Source: an uncultured Muribaculaceae bacterium (GTDB taxonomy: Bacteria; Bacteroidota; Bacteroidia; Bacteroidales; Muribaculaceae). From it: DNA of 5,094 nt. Both the position numbers and the translations under genes were made by a program. The notes beneath the pieces are model-generated. The model saw only the letters and a program-made list of their open reading frames with translations, did not search any database and was not told the DNA's origin. Positions within the stretch are counted from its first letter, which is position 1. The number at the start of each line of letters is the position of its first letter. This document shows, one piece after another, positions 1 through 5,094 of the stretch. The stretch lies in NCBI GenBank assembly GCA_947173755.1, contig CAMWGM010000135.1, positions 1 to 5,094 of the forward strand, written 5' to 3'.

Positions 1-1
1 G

Positions 2-403
2 ACTCTCAAGGCTATCCGCGAGGCTGAGGCTTATGACGGTCCTTCGCTCATCATCGCTTACTCTCCCTGTATCAACCACGGCATCCGCGCCGGTATGGGT
101 CACGCTCAGGAAGAGCAGCAGAAGGCTGTCGAGTGCGGCTACTGGCACCTCTGGCGCTACAACCCCGCTCTCGAAGAAGAAGGCAAGAATCCCTTCAGCC
201 TCGACTCGAAGGCTCCCCAGTGGGATAAGTTCGACGATTTCCTCAAGGGTGAGGTGCGCTATGCTTCCGTAATGAAGCAGTATCCCGCCGAGGCAGCCGA
301 ACTCTTCGCCGCAGCCAAGGCCAATGCTCAGTGGCGCTACAACAACTACCTCCGACTCTCGCAGCAGCAGTGGGGTCAGGAGCCCGCTCCCGAAGTGAAA
401 TAA
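2..403 (+). CDS. nifJ: Pyruvate:ferredoxin (flavodoxin) oxidoreductase, C-terminal 133 residues (5' end outside window)
   Basis: This is the tail of the large homodimeric enzyme that oxidatively decarboxylates pyruvate to acetyl-CoA and CO2 and passes electrons to ferredoxin or flavodoxin, a central cytoplasmic step in anaerobic fermenters. The frame is open from base 2 with no start, so most of the roughly 1,180-residue protein lies upstream. Family hallmarks of the C-terminal part are visible: the YSPCINHGI stretch with a following GMG at the end of the thiamine-diphosphate domain, then AVECGYWHLWRYNP, EEEGKNPFSLDSK, and the GEVRY segment followed by an alanine-rich helix and RYNNYLRL. The protein ends at a TAA (401-403) after a short Pro/Glu-rich tail. 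The iron-sulfur domains are outside the window, so I cannot check them. It is followed at once by a strong terminator and faces the convergent permease gene, so it is the last gene of its transcript. Identification rests on recognised family sequence and is firm. Confidence 0.95.
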   Translation, partial: TLKAIREAEAYDGPSLIIAYSPCINHGIRAGMGHAQEEQQKAVECGYWHLWRYNPALEEEGKNPFSLDSKAPQWDKFDDFLKGEVRYASVMKQYPAEAAELFAAAKANAQWRYNNYLRLSQQQWGQEPAPEVK

Positions 404-425
404 TCTAAATCTCACTCATAGTTAA

Positions 426-465
426 GGCGGCTGTCACACCATCGTGTGGCAGCCGCCATTGTTTT
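426..465 (+). terminator. Rho-independent terminator after nifJ
   Basis: A 14-base-pair stem (arms 426-439 and 444-457, one T-G wobble, otherwise perfect) closes on the 4-base loop CATC. It begins 23 bases after the nifJ stop and is followed by ATTGTTTTAT, a T-rich tract. Read on the - strand the same hairpin is followed by TTAACTATGAG, a poor U-tract, so it should mainly stop nifJ transcription. It may still help insulate the convergent permease gene, which ends at 480. Confidence 0.88.
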
Positions 466-479
466 ATAAAAGGTTAAGT

Positions 480-1418
480 TTATCGTCGGGAGGGTGAGGT
501 CACGGTCGGCGCGGGAGCCGTCTTGCTTTCGGCTACCTCCACAAGATAGACCGATCCGAGCATCAGGAGAATGGCGACTATCTGCCACCAGGAGAAGACA
601 TCCTGCCCCAGCACATAACTTGCTATGGCAGCGACAATAAGAATCAGATCGCCATAGAGGGCAACAACCGTAGCGGGGAGTTCCTTAAGGGCGAAGTCCT
701 GGAGAAGATAACTGACCGAGGTCGGGAAGATCAGCACGAACATGAGCACCAGCATCGGAACCGAGAAGACATTTTGTGTCAGCACGCGTGCATCCCACCC
801 TGTGAAGCAGACCACGACAATCGCGGGGATCAGACCTCCGAGGAATGTCCATTTCGAGACCGTCGCACTGGTCAGGCGGCGCAGATAGCGTTTCTCGATG
901 ACAAGATATGAGGCGAAAAGCACCGAGGAACCGAGGCAGAACAAGTTGCCTTTAAGAGGGTCGGAGGCGATGGCGCCGCTCTTCTGGGTCAGAACGCAGA
1001 GGAGTGCGCCGGCAAAACCGATTACGATACCGGCTACCTTGCCTTTCGACAGTTTTTCTGTCCCGAGGAAGAGACAGATAATGTAGACCCACACGGGCTG
1101 AAGACTGATGAAAATCGACGACGAGATAGGTGTCGTATAGGAAAGTCCCTCAAGTAGCGTCCACATGTATCCATAGACGAAGAACATACCGACACCGATC
1201 AGGGTGATGATGTCACGGGTCGAAGCGCCCGGCGCCTTATCATGTTTAAACATTCCAATCACCCAGAAAAAAAGAGATCCGAACCCCAGACGGAGCACCA
1301 CGCCGGTCAGCGCACCCATCCAGGTCGGCAGAAGATAGCGCAGAGCGTTCTCGTTGAGACCTGAGAACACCTTGGCGGTAAACATTTCGAGATTACCTTT
1401 AAGTCGACCGTTTTGCAT
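480..1418 (-). CDS. EamA/DMT-superfamily permease (ten-helix metabolite transporter, substrate unknown)
   Basis: This is a predicted inner-membrane transporter of the drug/metabolite transporter superfamily, whose members often export amino acids or other small metabolites; nothing here fixes the substrate. From the chosen ATG (1416-1418) it has 312 residues, about the usual size. Ten hydrophobic segments are visible, near residues 8-25, 35-57, 68-88, 97-118, 126-143, 157-174, 188-206, 219-240, 247-268 and 276-294. They form two EamA repeats (about 7-142 and 155-293), each with the family pattern of a charged Glu-containing loop before a Gly-rich helix (GTEKLSKGKVAG in repeat 1). A short polar tail rich in Ala, Pro, Ser and Thr ends in two arginines. 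The frame stays open to an ATG at 1535, but those 39 extra codons are AT-rich and read as a His/Phe-rich peptide unlike EamA N-termini, whereas MQNGRLKGN leads straight into helix 1. It is monocistronic in this view, convergent to nifJ and divergent from the regulator. Confidence 0.9.
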   Translation of the reverse strand: MQNGRLKGNLEMFTAKVFSGLNENALRYLLPTWMGALTGVVLRLGFGSLFFWVIGMFKHDKAPGASTRDIITLIGVGMFFVYGYMWTLLEGLSYTTPISSSIFISLQPVWVYIICLFLGTEKLSKGKVAGIVIGFAGALLCVLTQKSGAIASDPLKGNLFCLGSSVLFASYLVIEKRYLRRLTSATVSKWTFLGGLIPAIVVVCFTGWDARVLTQNVFSVPMLVLMFVLIFPTSVSYLLQDFALKELPATVVALYGDLILIVAAIASYVLGQDVFSWWQIVAILLMLGSVYLVEVAESKTAPAPTVTSPSRR

Positions 1419-1692
1419 GACAGTTAATAAGAAAATCTGATGAAAAAATATGTGATGAACGTGCGCAAGACACCTATTTATATTATAGCGGGTCCACGCT
1501 TCTATTATAACATCCGGAGAAACCGGTTTGCTCAATAAATCTCCGGCGAGAAGTTAAAACATTAACATTCTTTAATATTTCCTCAACTTTCTTTCACCGG
1601 CGGTCCCGACCGTAGGAGTGAGGGGAAGAATGAGCATAAGAGGTGATAATATGTAATCTAAAGGATATACGTCACCGTCGGTTTAACCTATT

Positions 1693-1705
1693 TTAACAGT
1701 GTTAA
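1693..1705. promoter_or_regulatory. Perfect inverted repeat, candidate operator
   Basis: TTAACAGTGTTAA is a perfect dyad of two 6-base arms around a central G. It overlaps the proposed -33 region of the regulator promoter. Just upstream, GGTTTAACC (1680-1688) is a second, smaller dyad, and TTAA recurs at 1683, 1693 and 1702, at 10- and 9-base steps. Such spacing is what dimeric or tandem-binding regulators of the OmpR class often contact, so autoregulation by the adjacent response regulator is possible. That is inference, and AT-rich promoter DNA produces such repeats by chance. Confidence 0.35.
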
Positions 1706-1728
1706 TTCAAAGAAAATTTGTAATTTCG
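1699..1728 (+). promoter_or_regulatory. Putative Bacteroidota-type promoter of the two-component operon
   Basis: TAATTTCG (1721-1728) matches the Bacteroidota -7 consensus TAnnTTTG at all but one position. A GTG (1699-1701), one mismatch from the TTG core of the -33 element, lies 19 bases upstream, a normal spacing. Transcription would begin near 1735, giving a leader of roughly 27 bases. An overlapping alternative is TAATATTTG at 1736-1744, whose internal spacing is one base too long. The choice between them is a guess from consensus. Confidence 0.45.
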
Positions 1729-1761
1729 CAAAAAGTAATATTTGCAACCTTCTAATTAACA

Positions 1762-2517
1762 ATGAGCACTCGCCTTTTAGTGATTGACGATGAAGAGTCA
1801 ATCTGTGAAATCCTGAAATACAACCTGCGAAAAGAAGGTTATGAAGTCGACACCGCCTATAGCGCCGAAGAGGCTCTTGAGAAAGACCTGACGCCCTATG
1901 ATCTCTTTATTGTCGACATCATGATGGAGAGACTTTCGGGTTTTGATTTCGCAAAACGTCTGCGCAATTCCGCCCAGACCGAAGATGTCCCCATCATTTT
2001 CTGCTCAGCACTTAACGGTGAAGACGACACAGTGATGGGGCTCAACATCGGTGCCGACGATTATATCACCAAGCCTTTCAAAGTCAGCGAGATGATAGCG
2101 CGTGTCAATGCCGTGCTGCGTCGCGCCCAGATCGCGCGCCGTCTGCAGTCGCAGCGGTCCAACCCGGCTCCCGCTCCCGCTCAGGTGGCCGCTCCCGCCC
2201 CTGCTCCCGACCTCACCGCTGATCTCGAGCCTGAAATCGTTTTCGAGACTCTCCGTCTCGATCCCAACGACAAGACCATCTATATTGACGACGAGAAAGT
2301 TGCGCTCACTAAGACCGAGTATGATCTGCTCTATTTCTTCCTGACTCACCGCAACCGCGTCTACTCGCGTCAGGAAATCATCCGCCATGTCTGGGCCGAC
2401 GATGTGGTGATCACCAACCGCACCATCGACACCAATATCACCCGTCTCAGAAAGAAAATCGGCGACTACGGCCAGCACATCGAGACACGCCCCGGATTCG
2501 GATACGGATTTAAATAA
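1762..2517 (+). CDS. OmpR/PhoB-family response regulator (REC plus winged-helix DNA-binding domain)
   Basis: This is a DNA-binding response regulator of 251 residues, presumably phosphorylated by the kinase encoded 26 bases downstream. The receiver domain (about residues 3-121) has the acidic pocket D9/D10, the phosphoacceptor D52 in FIVDIMM, the switch residue S82, and K104 in DYITKPF with Y101 as the switch aromatic, so all functional residues are present. The C-terminal Trans_reg_C winged helix (about 158-251) carries LTKTEYDLLYFF, the recognition helix region NRTIDTNITRLRKKIG (219-234), and the terminal wing RPGFGYGFK. Between them is a long linker, about 122-157, with a Pro/Ala repeat (134-149); linkers in this family are usually shorter. 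ATG at 1762 places the first strand at the normal distance and no better start lies upstream; no Shine-Dalgarno is seen, as is usual in Bacteroidota. It resembles Bacteroidota regulators of the RprY/PhoB kind, but I cannot assign an ortholog. Targets are unknown. Confidence 0.95.
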   Translation: MSTRLLVIDDEESICEILKYNLRKEGYEVDTAYSAEEALEKDLTPYDLFIVDIMMERLSGFDFAKRLRNSAQTEDVPIIFCSALNGEDDTVMGLNIGADDYITKPFKVSEMIARVNAVLRRAQIARRLQSQRSNPAPAPAQVAAPAPAPDLTADLEPEIVFETLRLDPNDKTIYIDDEKVALTKTEYDLLYFFLTHRNRVYSRQEIIRHVWADDVVITNRTIDTNITRLRKKIGDYGQHIETRPGFGYGFK

Positions 2518-2543
2518 CATTCTTAGAGATAAGCCAAGTAGAT

Positions 2544-4019
2544 ATGACCAAATTGTTTCACCGACATGGGCTCAACTACCATTGGCAACTCTTCCTGCCC
2601 ATAGCGGTCGCTCTCTGCATTGTATTCAGTTTCATCATCTGGTATCAGTACAAGCGAGAGGCCGACTATCGCTCGGAGGTGCTGACCGACCAGCTTGAAC
2701 TCATCAGCAACCACATCCTGAGGGCCTACCACGAGGATCAGACCCTCCGCCCTTTCAATCAGTTTATATCGAGCTACTTCAAGGACACCAAGTATGACGG
2801 AGTCCGTCTCTCCGTCTATAAAGAGGATGGTCTCCTGCGCTATTCCTACGGTATCCCGCTCCCCTTTGACATCGACAAGGCCGAGGGAATACGCACCATT
2901 CATGCCACCAACGGCGATCTGCCGGTGGTAAACGACGAGGATGAAGAGAAGCCCTATATCGTGGCACACACCTACAGTGACGACGGAATGATCAAGGTGA
3001 TCGCCGCGATGCCGTTCAACGAGACTGTCGACGATGCCGTCGAGATCGACTCGACGGTATGGTTGATAATCGGGTTGTGTATTCTGGTGACACTTGCCCT
3101 GACCTACTGGGTCACTCACCGCCTCACGCGCTCGGTGACACTGCTCAAGGAGTTTGCCAACCGGGCCGCCACCGGGGCAAGCTTCGAGGATGTCGACAAG
3201 TTTCCGCAGAACGAACTCGGCGAGATCTCGCGCGAGATCGTCTCGCTCTACCGCGAGCGCGAGAACGCCATCCGGCTCATCAAGAAGGAACGCCTGGTCA
3301 CCATCCACGCCATCGAGGAAAAGGGGCGTGTCATGCGCCAGATGACCAACAACATCAACCACGAGATCAAGACCCCGGTCGGTATCATCCGCGGATATCT
3401 CGAGTCAATTCTCAGTGACGAGAACATGGACGAGGCAACACGCCGCCGGTTTCTGGAACGCATGCTCTCGAATGTCGAGCGTCTGTCGACACTGCTCAAC
3501 GACGTCTCCACGATGACCCGTCTCGAGAACGGCAGCGACAAGATAGCCGTCACACGCATCGATATGCACGACCTGGTCTATCAGATCGACTATGATCTGC
3601 CTGCCACCAACATCGCTGGATCGATGAAATTCTCGTTTGACATTCCTCTGGAGTGCTACGTAGCCGGCAATCAGGGTCTGCTCCACGGCATGATATGCGG
3701 CCTGATCAAAAATGCCGCCATGTACTCGCAGGGCAAGCATATAGGGCTCAATCTGCTCTCCGAGAACGACCACTTCTACATGTTCGCATTTTGGGATGAC
3801 GGTGTAGGCGTAGGCGAGGAGCATCTCACCCACCTCTTCGAACGCTTCTATCGTGTGGACACAGGCCGTTCGCGCAAGATGGGTGGAACCGGTCTCGGCC
3901 TGCCCATCGTCAAGAGTACGATCACAACACTCGGAGGCACTATCTCAGTCCACAACCGTTCGGCGGGTGGTCTGGAATTCATCTTCTCGCTCCCCCGCTG
4001 GCGCGATGATCAGGCATGA
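2544..4019 (+). CDS. Membrane sensor histidine kinase with HAMP, HisKA and HATPase_c domains
   Basis: This 491-residue kinase is the likely partner of the upstream response regulator, autophosphorylating on histidine and passing the phosphate to D52 of that protein. Order of parts: a short cytoplasmic N-terminus, transmembrane segment 1 (about 15-34), an extracytoplasmic sensor region (about 35-170) with an acidic NDEDEEKPY patch, transmembrane segment 2 (about 171-190), HAMP (about 191-243), a helical linker, HisKA (about 265-328) with H273 in INHEIKTP, and HATPase_c (about 374-486). The ATP-binding motifs are complete: N box with N390 (IKNAAMYS), G1 box D418-D-G-V-G, F box LFERFYRVD (431-439) and G2 box GGTGLGL (447-453). 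Kinase and phosphatase activity are both plausible from the intact HExxTP-type H box. No PAS domain is evident. The sensor region is not one I recognise, so the signal is unknown. The start lies 26 bases after the regulator stop, fitting an operon. Confidence 0.95.
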   Translation: MTKLFHRHGLNYHWQLFLPIAVALCIVFSFIIWYQYKREADYRSEVLTDQLELISNHILRAYHEDQTLRPFNQFISSYFKDTKYDGVRLSVYKEDGLLRYSYGIPLPFDIDKAEGIRTIHATNGDLPVVNDEDEEKPYIVAHTYSDDGMIKVIAAMPFNETVDDAVEIDSTVWLIIGLCILVTLALTYWVTHRLTRSVTLLKEFANRAATGASFEDVDKFPQNELGEISREIVSLYRERENAIRLIKKERLVTIHAIEEKGRVMRQMTNNINHEIKTPVGIIRGYLESILSDENMDEATRRRFLERMLSNVERLSTLLNDVSTMTRLENGSDKIAVTRIDMHDLVYQIDYDLPATNIAGSMKFSFDIPLECYVAGNQGLLHGMICGLIKNAAMYSQGKHIGLNLLSENDHFYMFAFWDDGVGVGEEHLTHLFERFYRVDTGRSRKMGGTGLGLPIVKSTITTLGGTISVHNRSAGGLEFIFSLPRWRDDQA

Positions 4020-4076
4020 TCCCGTCCACGTTGCGCCTCTCACTTATCGCCATCCCAAATCACTTCCCGATACTCC

Positions 4077-4538
4077 ATGAAAGTGCTTTTCGTCTGTCTC
4101 GGCAACATCTGCCGGAGTCCGGCCGCCGAGGAAATCCTGCGTTCCATGACCGAGGGCTCTCCCGACGACTGGACAATAGACTCGGCCGGCACAGGCCGCT
4201 ATCACATAGGTCAGCTTCCAGACCGCCGCATGAGGGTTCACGCCCGTCAGCGGGGATATGAACTCACCCATCATTGCCGTCAGGTGGATCTTGAAGATTT
4301 CGAGGATTTCGACCTGATCATCGGCATGGATAATTCCATCCTTGCGTCGCTGCGCCACACCGCTCCTTCGGTCGAGGCAGCGAGAAAGGTCCGTCCGATG
4401 GCCGACTTCTTCACGCCAGGAGCGCGTTATGACCATGTCCCCGATCCTTATTACGAGGGAAGCGAGGGATTCGAACTCGTGCTCGATCTGCTCGAGGATG
4501 GCTGCCGTAACATTATCAAAGAGTATTCCGGAAAATGA
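4077..4538 (+). CDS. Low-molecular-weight protein-tyrosine-phosphatase family protein
   Basis: This is a 153-residue cytoplasmic enzyme of the low-molecular-weight phosphotyrosine phosphatase family, the normal size for the group. The CX5RS phosphate-binding loop is complete at residues 7-14 (CLGNICRS), with C7 the nucleophile and R13 the phosphate-binding arginine. The D-loop general acid D123 sits in VPDPYYEG, followed by aromatic Y125 and Y126. DSAGTG (35-40) is another family signature. In bacteria such enzymes dephosphorylate protein tyrosine, often on BY-type kinases for exopolysaccharide synthesis, or protein arginine (YwlE-like); arsenate reductases share the fold. The DPYY loop and intact catalytic set argue for a phosphatase, but sequence alone does not fix the substrate, and no tyrosine kinase or capsule gene is in view. 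The start follows the kinase stop by 57 bases with no terminator between; the stop overlaps the next start. Confidence 0.92.
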   Translation: MKVLFVCLGNICRSPAAEEILRSMTEGSPDDWTIDSAGTGRYHIGQLPDRRMRVHARQRGYELTHHCRQVDLEDFEDFDLIIGMDNSILASLRHTAPSVEAARKVRPMADFFTPGARYDHVPDPYYEGSEGFELVLDLLEDGCRNIIKEYSGK

Positions 4539-5008
4539 AAGAATTCAACATCACTGTTCCCGTGGTCGAGTTGAGTTATGACGAACTCACTGCTGAGGAG
4601 CGCCGCCTGGTCGACGAAGCCCGCGGCGCCACACACCGGTCCTACGCTCCCTACAGTCATTTTCATGTGGGAGCAGCCATCCTGCTCTCAAACGGCGAGG
4701 TAGTCACCGGAGCCAATCAGGAAAACGCAGCTTTTACGGTAGGAACCTGCGCCGAACGTTCAGCCTGTTTCTATGCAGGCGCACGTCATCCCGAGGCACG
4801 CTTTGTCGAAATAGCCGTGGCTGCCCGCGGTACGGATGGCAAAGAAGTATCTGACCCCGTGGCTCCCTGCGGAGCCTGCCGTCAGGCTCTCGTTGAGTAT
4901 GAAGTGCTTGCCGGTCACGATGTCCCGCTGTTGCTCGTCGGCAAAGACCGCATTTTCCGTCTGCCTTCGGTGCGTTCGTCGCTCCCGCTGGCTTTCTCTG
5001 AATTTTAA
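4535..5008 (+). CDS. cdd: Cytidine deaminase
   Basis: This is a predicted zinc-dependent cytidine deaminase of the small homotetrameric type, converting cytidine and deoxycytidine to uridine and deoxyuridine in pyrimidine salvage in the cytoplasm. At 157 residues it is slightly longer than the roughly 130-residue Bacillus-type enzymes because of an N-terminal extension (about 1-28). The nucleoside-binding NQENAAF (61-67), the zinc and catalytic motif TCAERSA with ligand C72 and proton shuttle E74, and the second zinc motif PCGACRQ with C112 and C115 are all intact. The three-cysteine zinc site marks the tetrameric class; the dimeric E. coli class uses His in place of C72. The SYAPYSHFHVGAA segment is also typical. 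The start is set by the ATGA overlap with the phosphatase stop, which suggests translational coupling. A functional link with the phosphatase is not implied by family knowledge. Confidence 0.95.
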   Translation: MKEFNITVPVVELSYDELTAEERRLVDEARGATHRSYAPYSHFHVGAAILLSNGEVVTGANQENAAFTVGTCAERSACFYAGARHPEARFVEIAVAARGTDGKEVSDPVAPCGACRQALVEYEVLAGHDVPLLLVGKDRIFRLPSVRSSLPLAFSEF

Positions 5009-5014
5009 ACACTT

Positions 5015-5094
5015 ATGGAAGTAGCAATAATCGGTGCGGGCGCAATGGGCGGTGGCCTCGCACGGGGATTCATGTCGGCGGGAATGCCTGCCTC
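5015..5094 (+). CDS. proC: Probable pyrroline-5-carboxylate reductase, N-terminal 26 codons (3' end outside window)
   Basis: Only the first 26 codons are present. They read MEVAIIGAGAMGGGLARGF and continue to the window end: a beta strand, the glycine-rich dinucleotide-binding turn GAGAMGGGLARG and the start of the first helix of a Rossmann fold. This matches the N-terminus of ProC, which reduces pyrroline-5-carboxylate to proline with NAD(P)H as the last step of proline synthesis. ProC usually has Asn before the Met of the turn (GxGNMG) and here it is Ala. Related NAD(P)-binding enzymes such as other F420-type oxidoreductases or hydroxyacid dehydrogenases start similarly, so the symbol is tentative. 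The start lies six bases after the deaminase stop, consistent with cotranscription. Confidence 0.65.
   Translation, partial: MEVAIIGAGAMGGGLARGFMSAGMPA

Larger units (their letters stand above)
1419..1761. other. AT-rich divergent intergenic region
   Basis: The region separates the - strand permease start from the + strand regulator start. It is markedly richer in A and T than the flanking genes and must hold promoters in both directions. I see no open frame of convincing length, tRNA or structured RNA. The only small in-frame peptide on the + strand near 1630 runs eight codons. Visible elements are the likely regulator promoter and a 13-base dyad near 1693-1728, a small CGGTC-CC-GACCG inverted repeat near 1599-1612, and an ATTAA/TTAAT pair at 1561-1576. 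For the permease, a TTG at 1468-1466 and TATTTTTT at 1450-1443 on the - strand are only 15 bases apart, too close for a good Bacteroidota promoter, so its promoter remains unplaced. Confidence 0.7.

Noticed and set aside
1599..1612. Small inverted repeat CGGTC-CC-GACCG as a terminator or RNA hairpin
   Set aside because: The stem is only five base pairs with a two-base gap and no T-tract follows; too weak to call.
1630..1656. Tiny + strand frame (eight codons) in the intergenic region as a leader peptide
   Set aside because: It is far upstream of the proposed promoter at 1699-1728, carries no run of regulatory codons and is not followed by a visible attenuator.
2005..2520. Open frame on the - strand (171 codons) opposite the response regulator
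   Set aside because: It is antisense to a well-supported regulator gene and has no recognisable domain; treated as a codon-bias shadow.
2523..3362. Long open frame on the - strand (279 codons) opposite the histidine kinase
   Set aside because: It lies wholly antisense to a kinase with intact conserved domains, its product resembles no family I know, and it has no promoter or partner. Long antisense frames arise from the codon bias of GC-rich genes.
4016..4261. Short + strand frame starting with ATGA at the kinase stop, looking like a coupled gene
   Set aside because: It runs out of frame through the start of the phosphatase, whose conserved catalytic loop is in the other frame, and its Arg/Pro/His-rich product has no domain character.
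4044..4436. Open frame on the - strand opposite the phosphatase
   Set aside because: It is antisense to a conserved enzyme gene with all catalytic residues, and the product has no family resemblance.
4077..4538. Arsenate reductase as an alternative identity for the phosphatase-family gene
   Set aside because: The phosphatase-type loop CLGNICRS and the DPYY acid loop fit tyrosine phosphatases better, and no ars genes are nearby.

Overview
The window looks like a chromosomal segment of an anaerobic gut-type Bacteroidota, most likely order Bacteroidales and perhaps a Muribaculaceae-like genome. This is inferred from three things: a nifJ-type pyruvate:ferredoxin oxidoreductase, the near absence of Shine-Dalgarno sequences before the starts, and a Bacteroidota-style promoter (TAnnTTTG-like -7 element). 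Coding DNA has moderate GC content and the intergenic DNA is clearly AT-richer. No taxonomic marker gene is present, so the family is only a guess.

Layout. (1) Bases 2-403 are the 3' end of nifJ on the + strand, closed by a strong intrinsic terminator at 426-465. (2) Convergent to it, on the - strand, is a ten-helix EamA/DMT-family permease (480-1418; the open frame continues to 1535, but the inner ATG is the better start). (3) A 343-base AT-rich divergent intergenic region (1419-1761) holds the likely promoter of the rightward cluster and a perfect 13-base inverted repeat that may be an operator. (4) Rightward on the + strand are five closely spaced genes: an OmpR/PhoB-type response regulator (1762-2517), its membrane histidine kinase (2544-4019), a low-molecular-weight protein-tyrosine-phosphatase-family protein (4077-4538), a cytidine deaminase (4535-5008, overlapping the phosphatase by ATGA), and the first 26 codons of a probable proC (from 5015).

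Working together. The regulator and kinase form a complete two-component pair. The kinase has two membrane segments, a roughly 135-residue extracytoplasmic sensor region, HAMP, HisKA and HATPase domains with all key motifs intact. No terminator is visible from 1762 to the window end, and spacing is 26, 57, -4 and 6 bases, so the five genes could be one transcript. The phosphatase, deaminase and reductase have no obvious shared pathway and look like housekeeping genes behind the regulatory pair.

I found no mobile element, CRISPR array, RNA gene or obvious new system. The most useful leads are the dyad in the regulator promoter, the unusually long Pro/Ala linker in the regulator, the uncharacterised sensor region of the kinase, and the linkage of a tyrosine-phosphatase-type gene to a two-component system.
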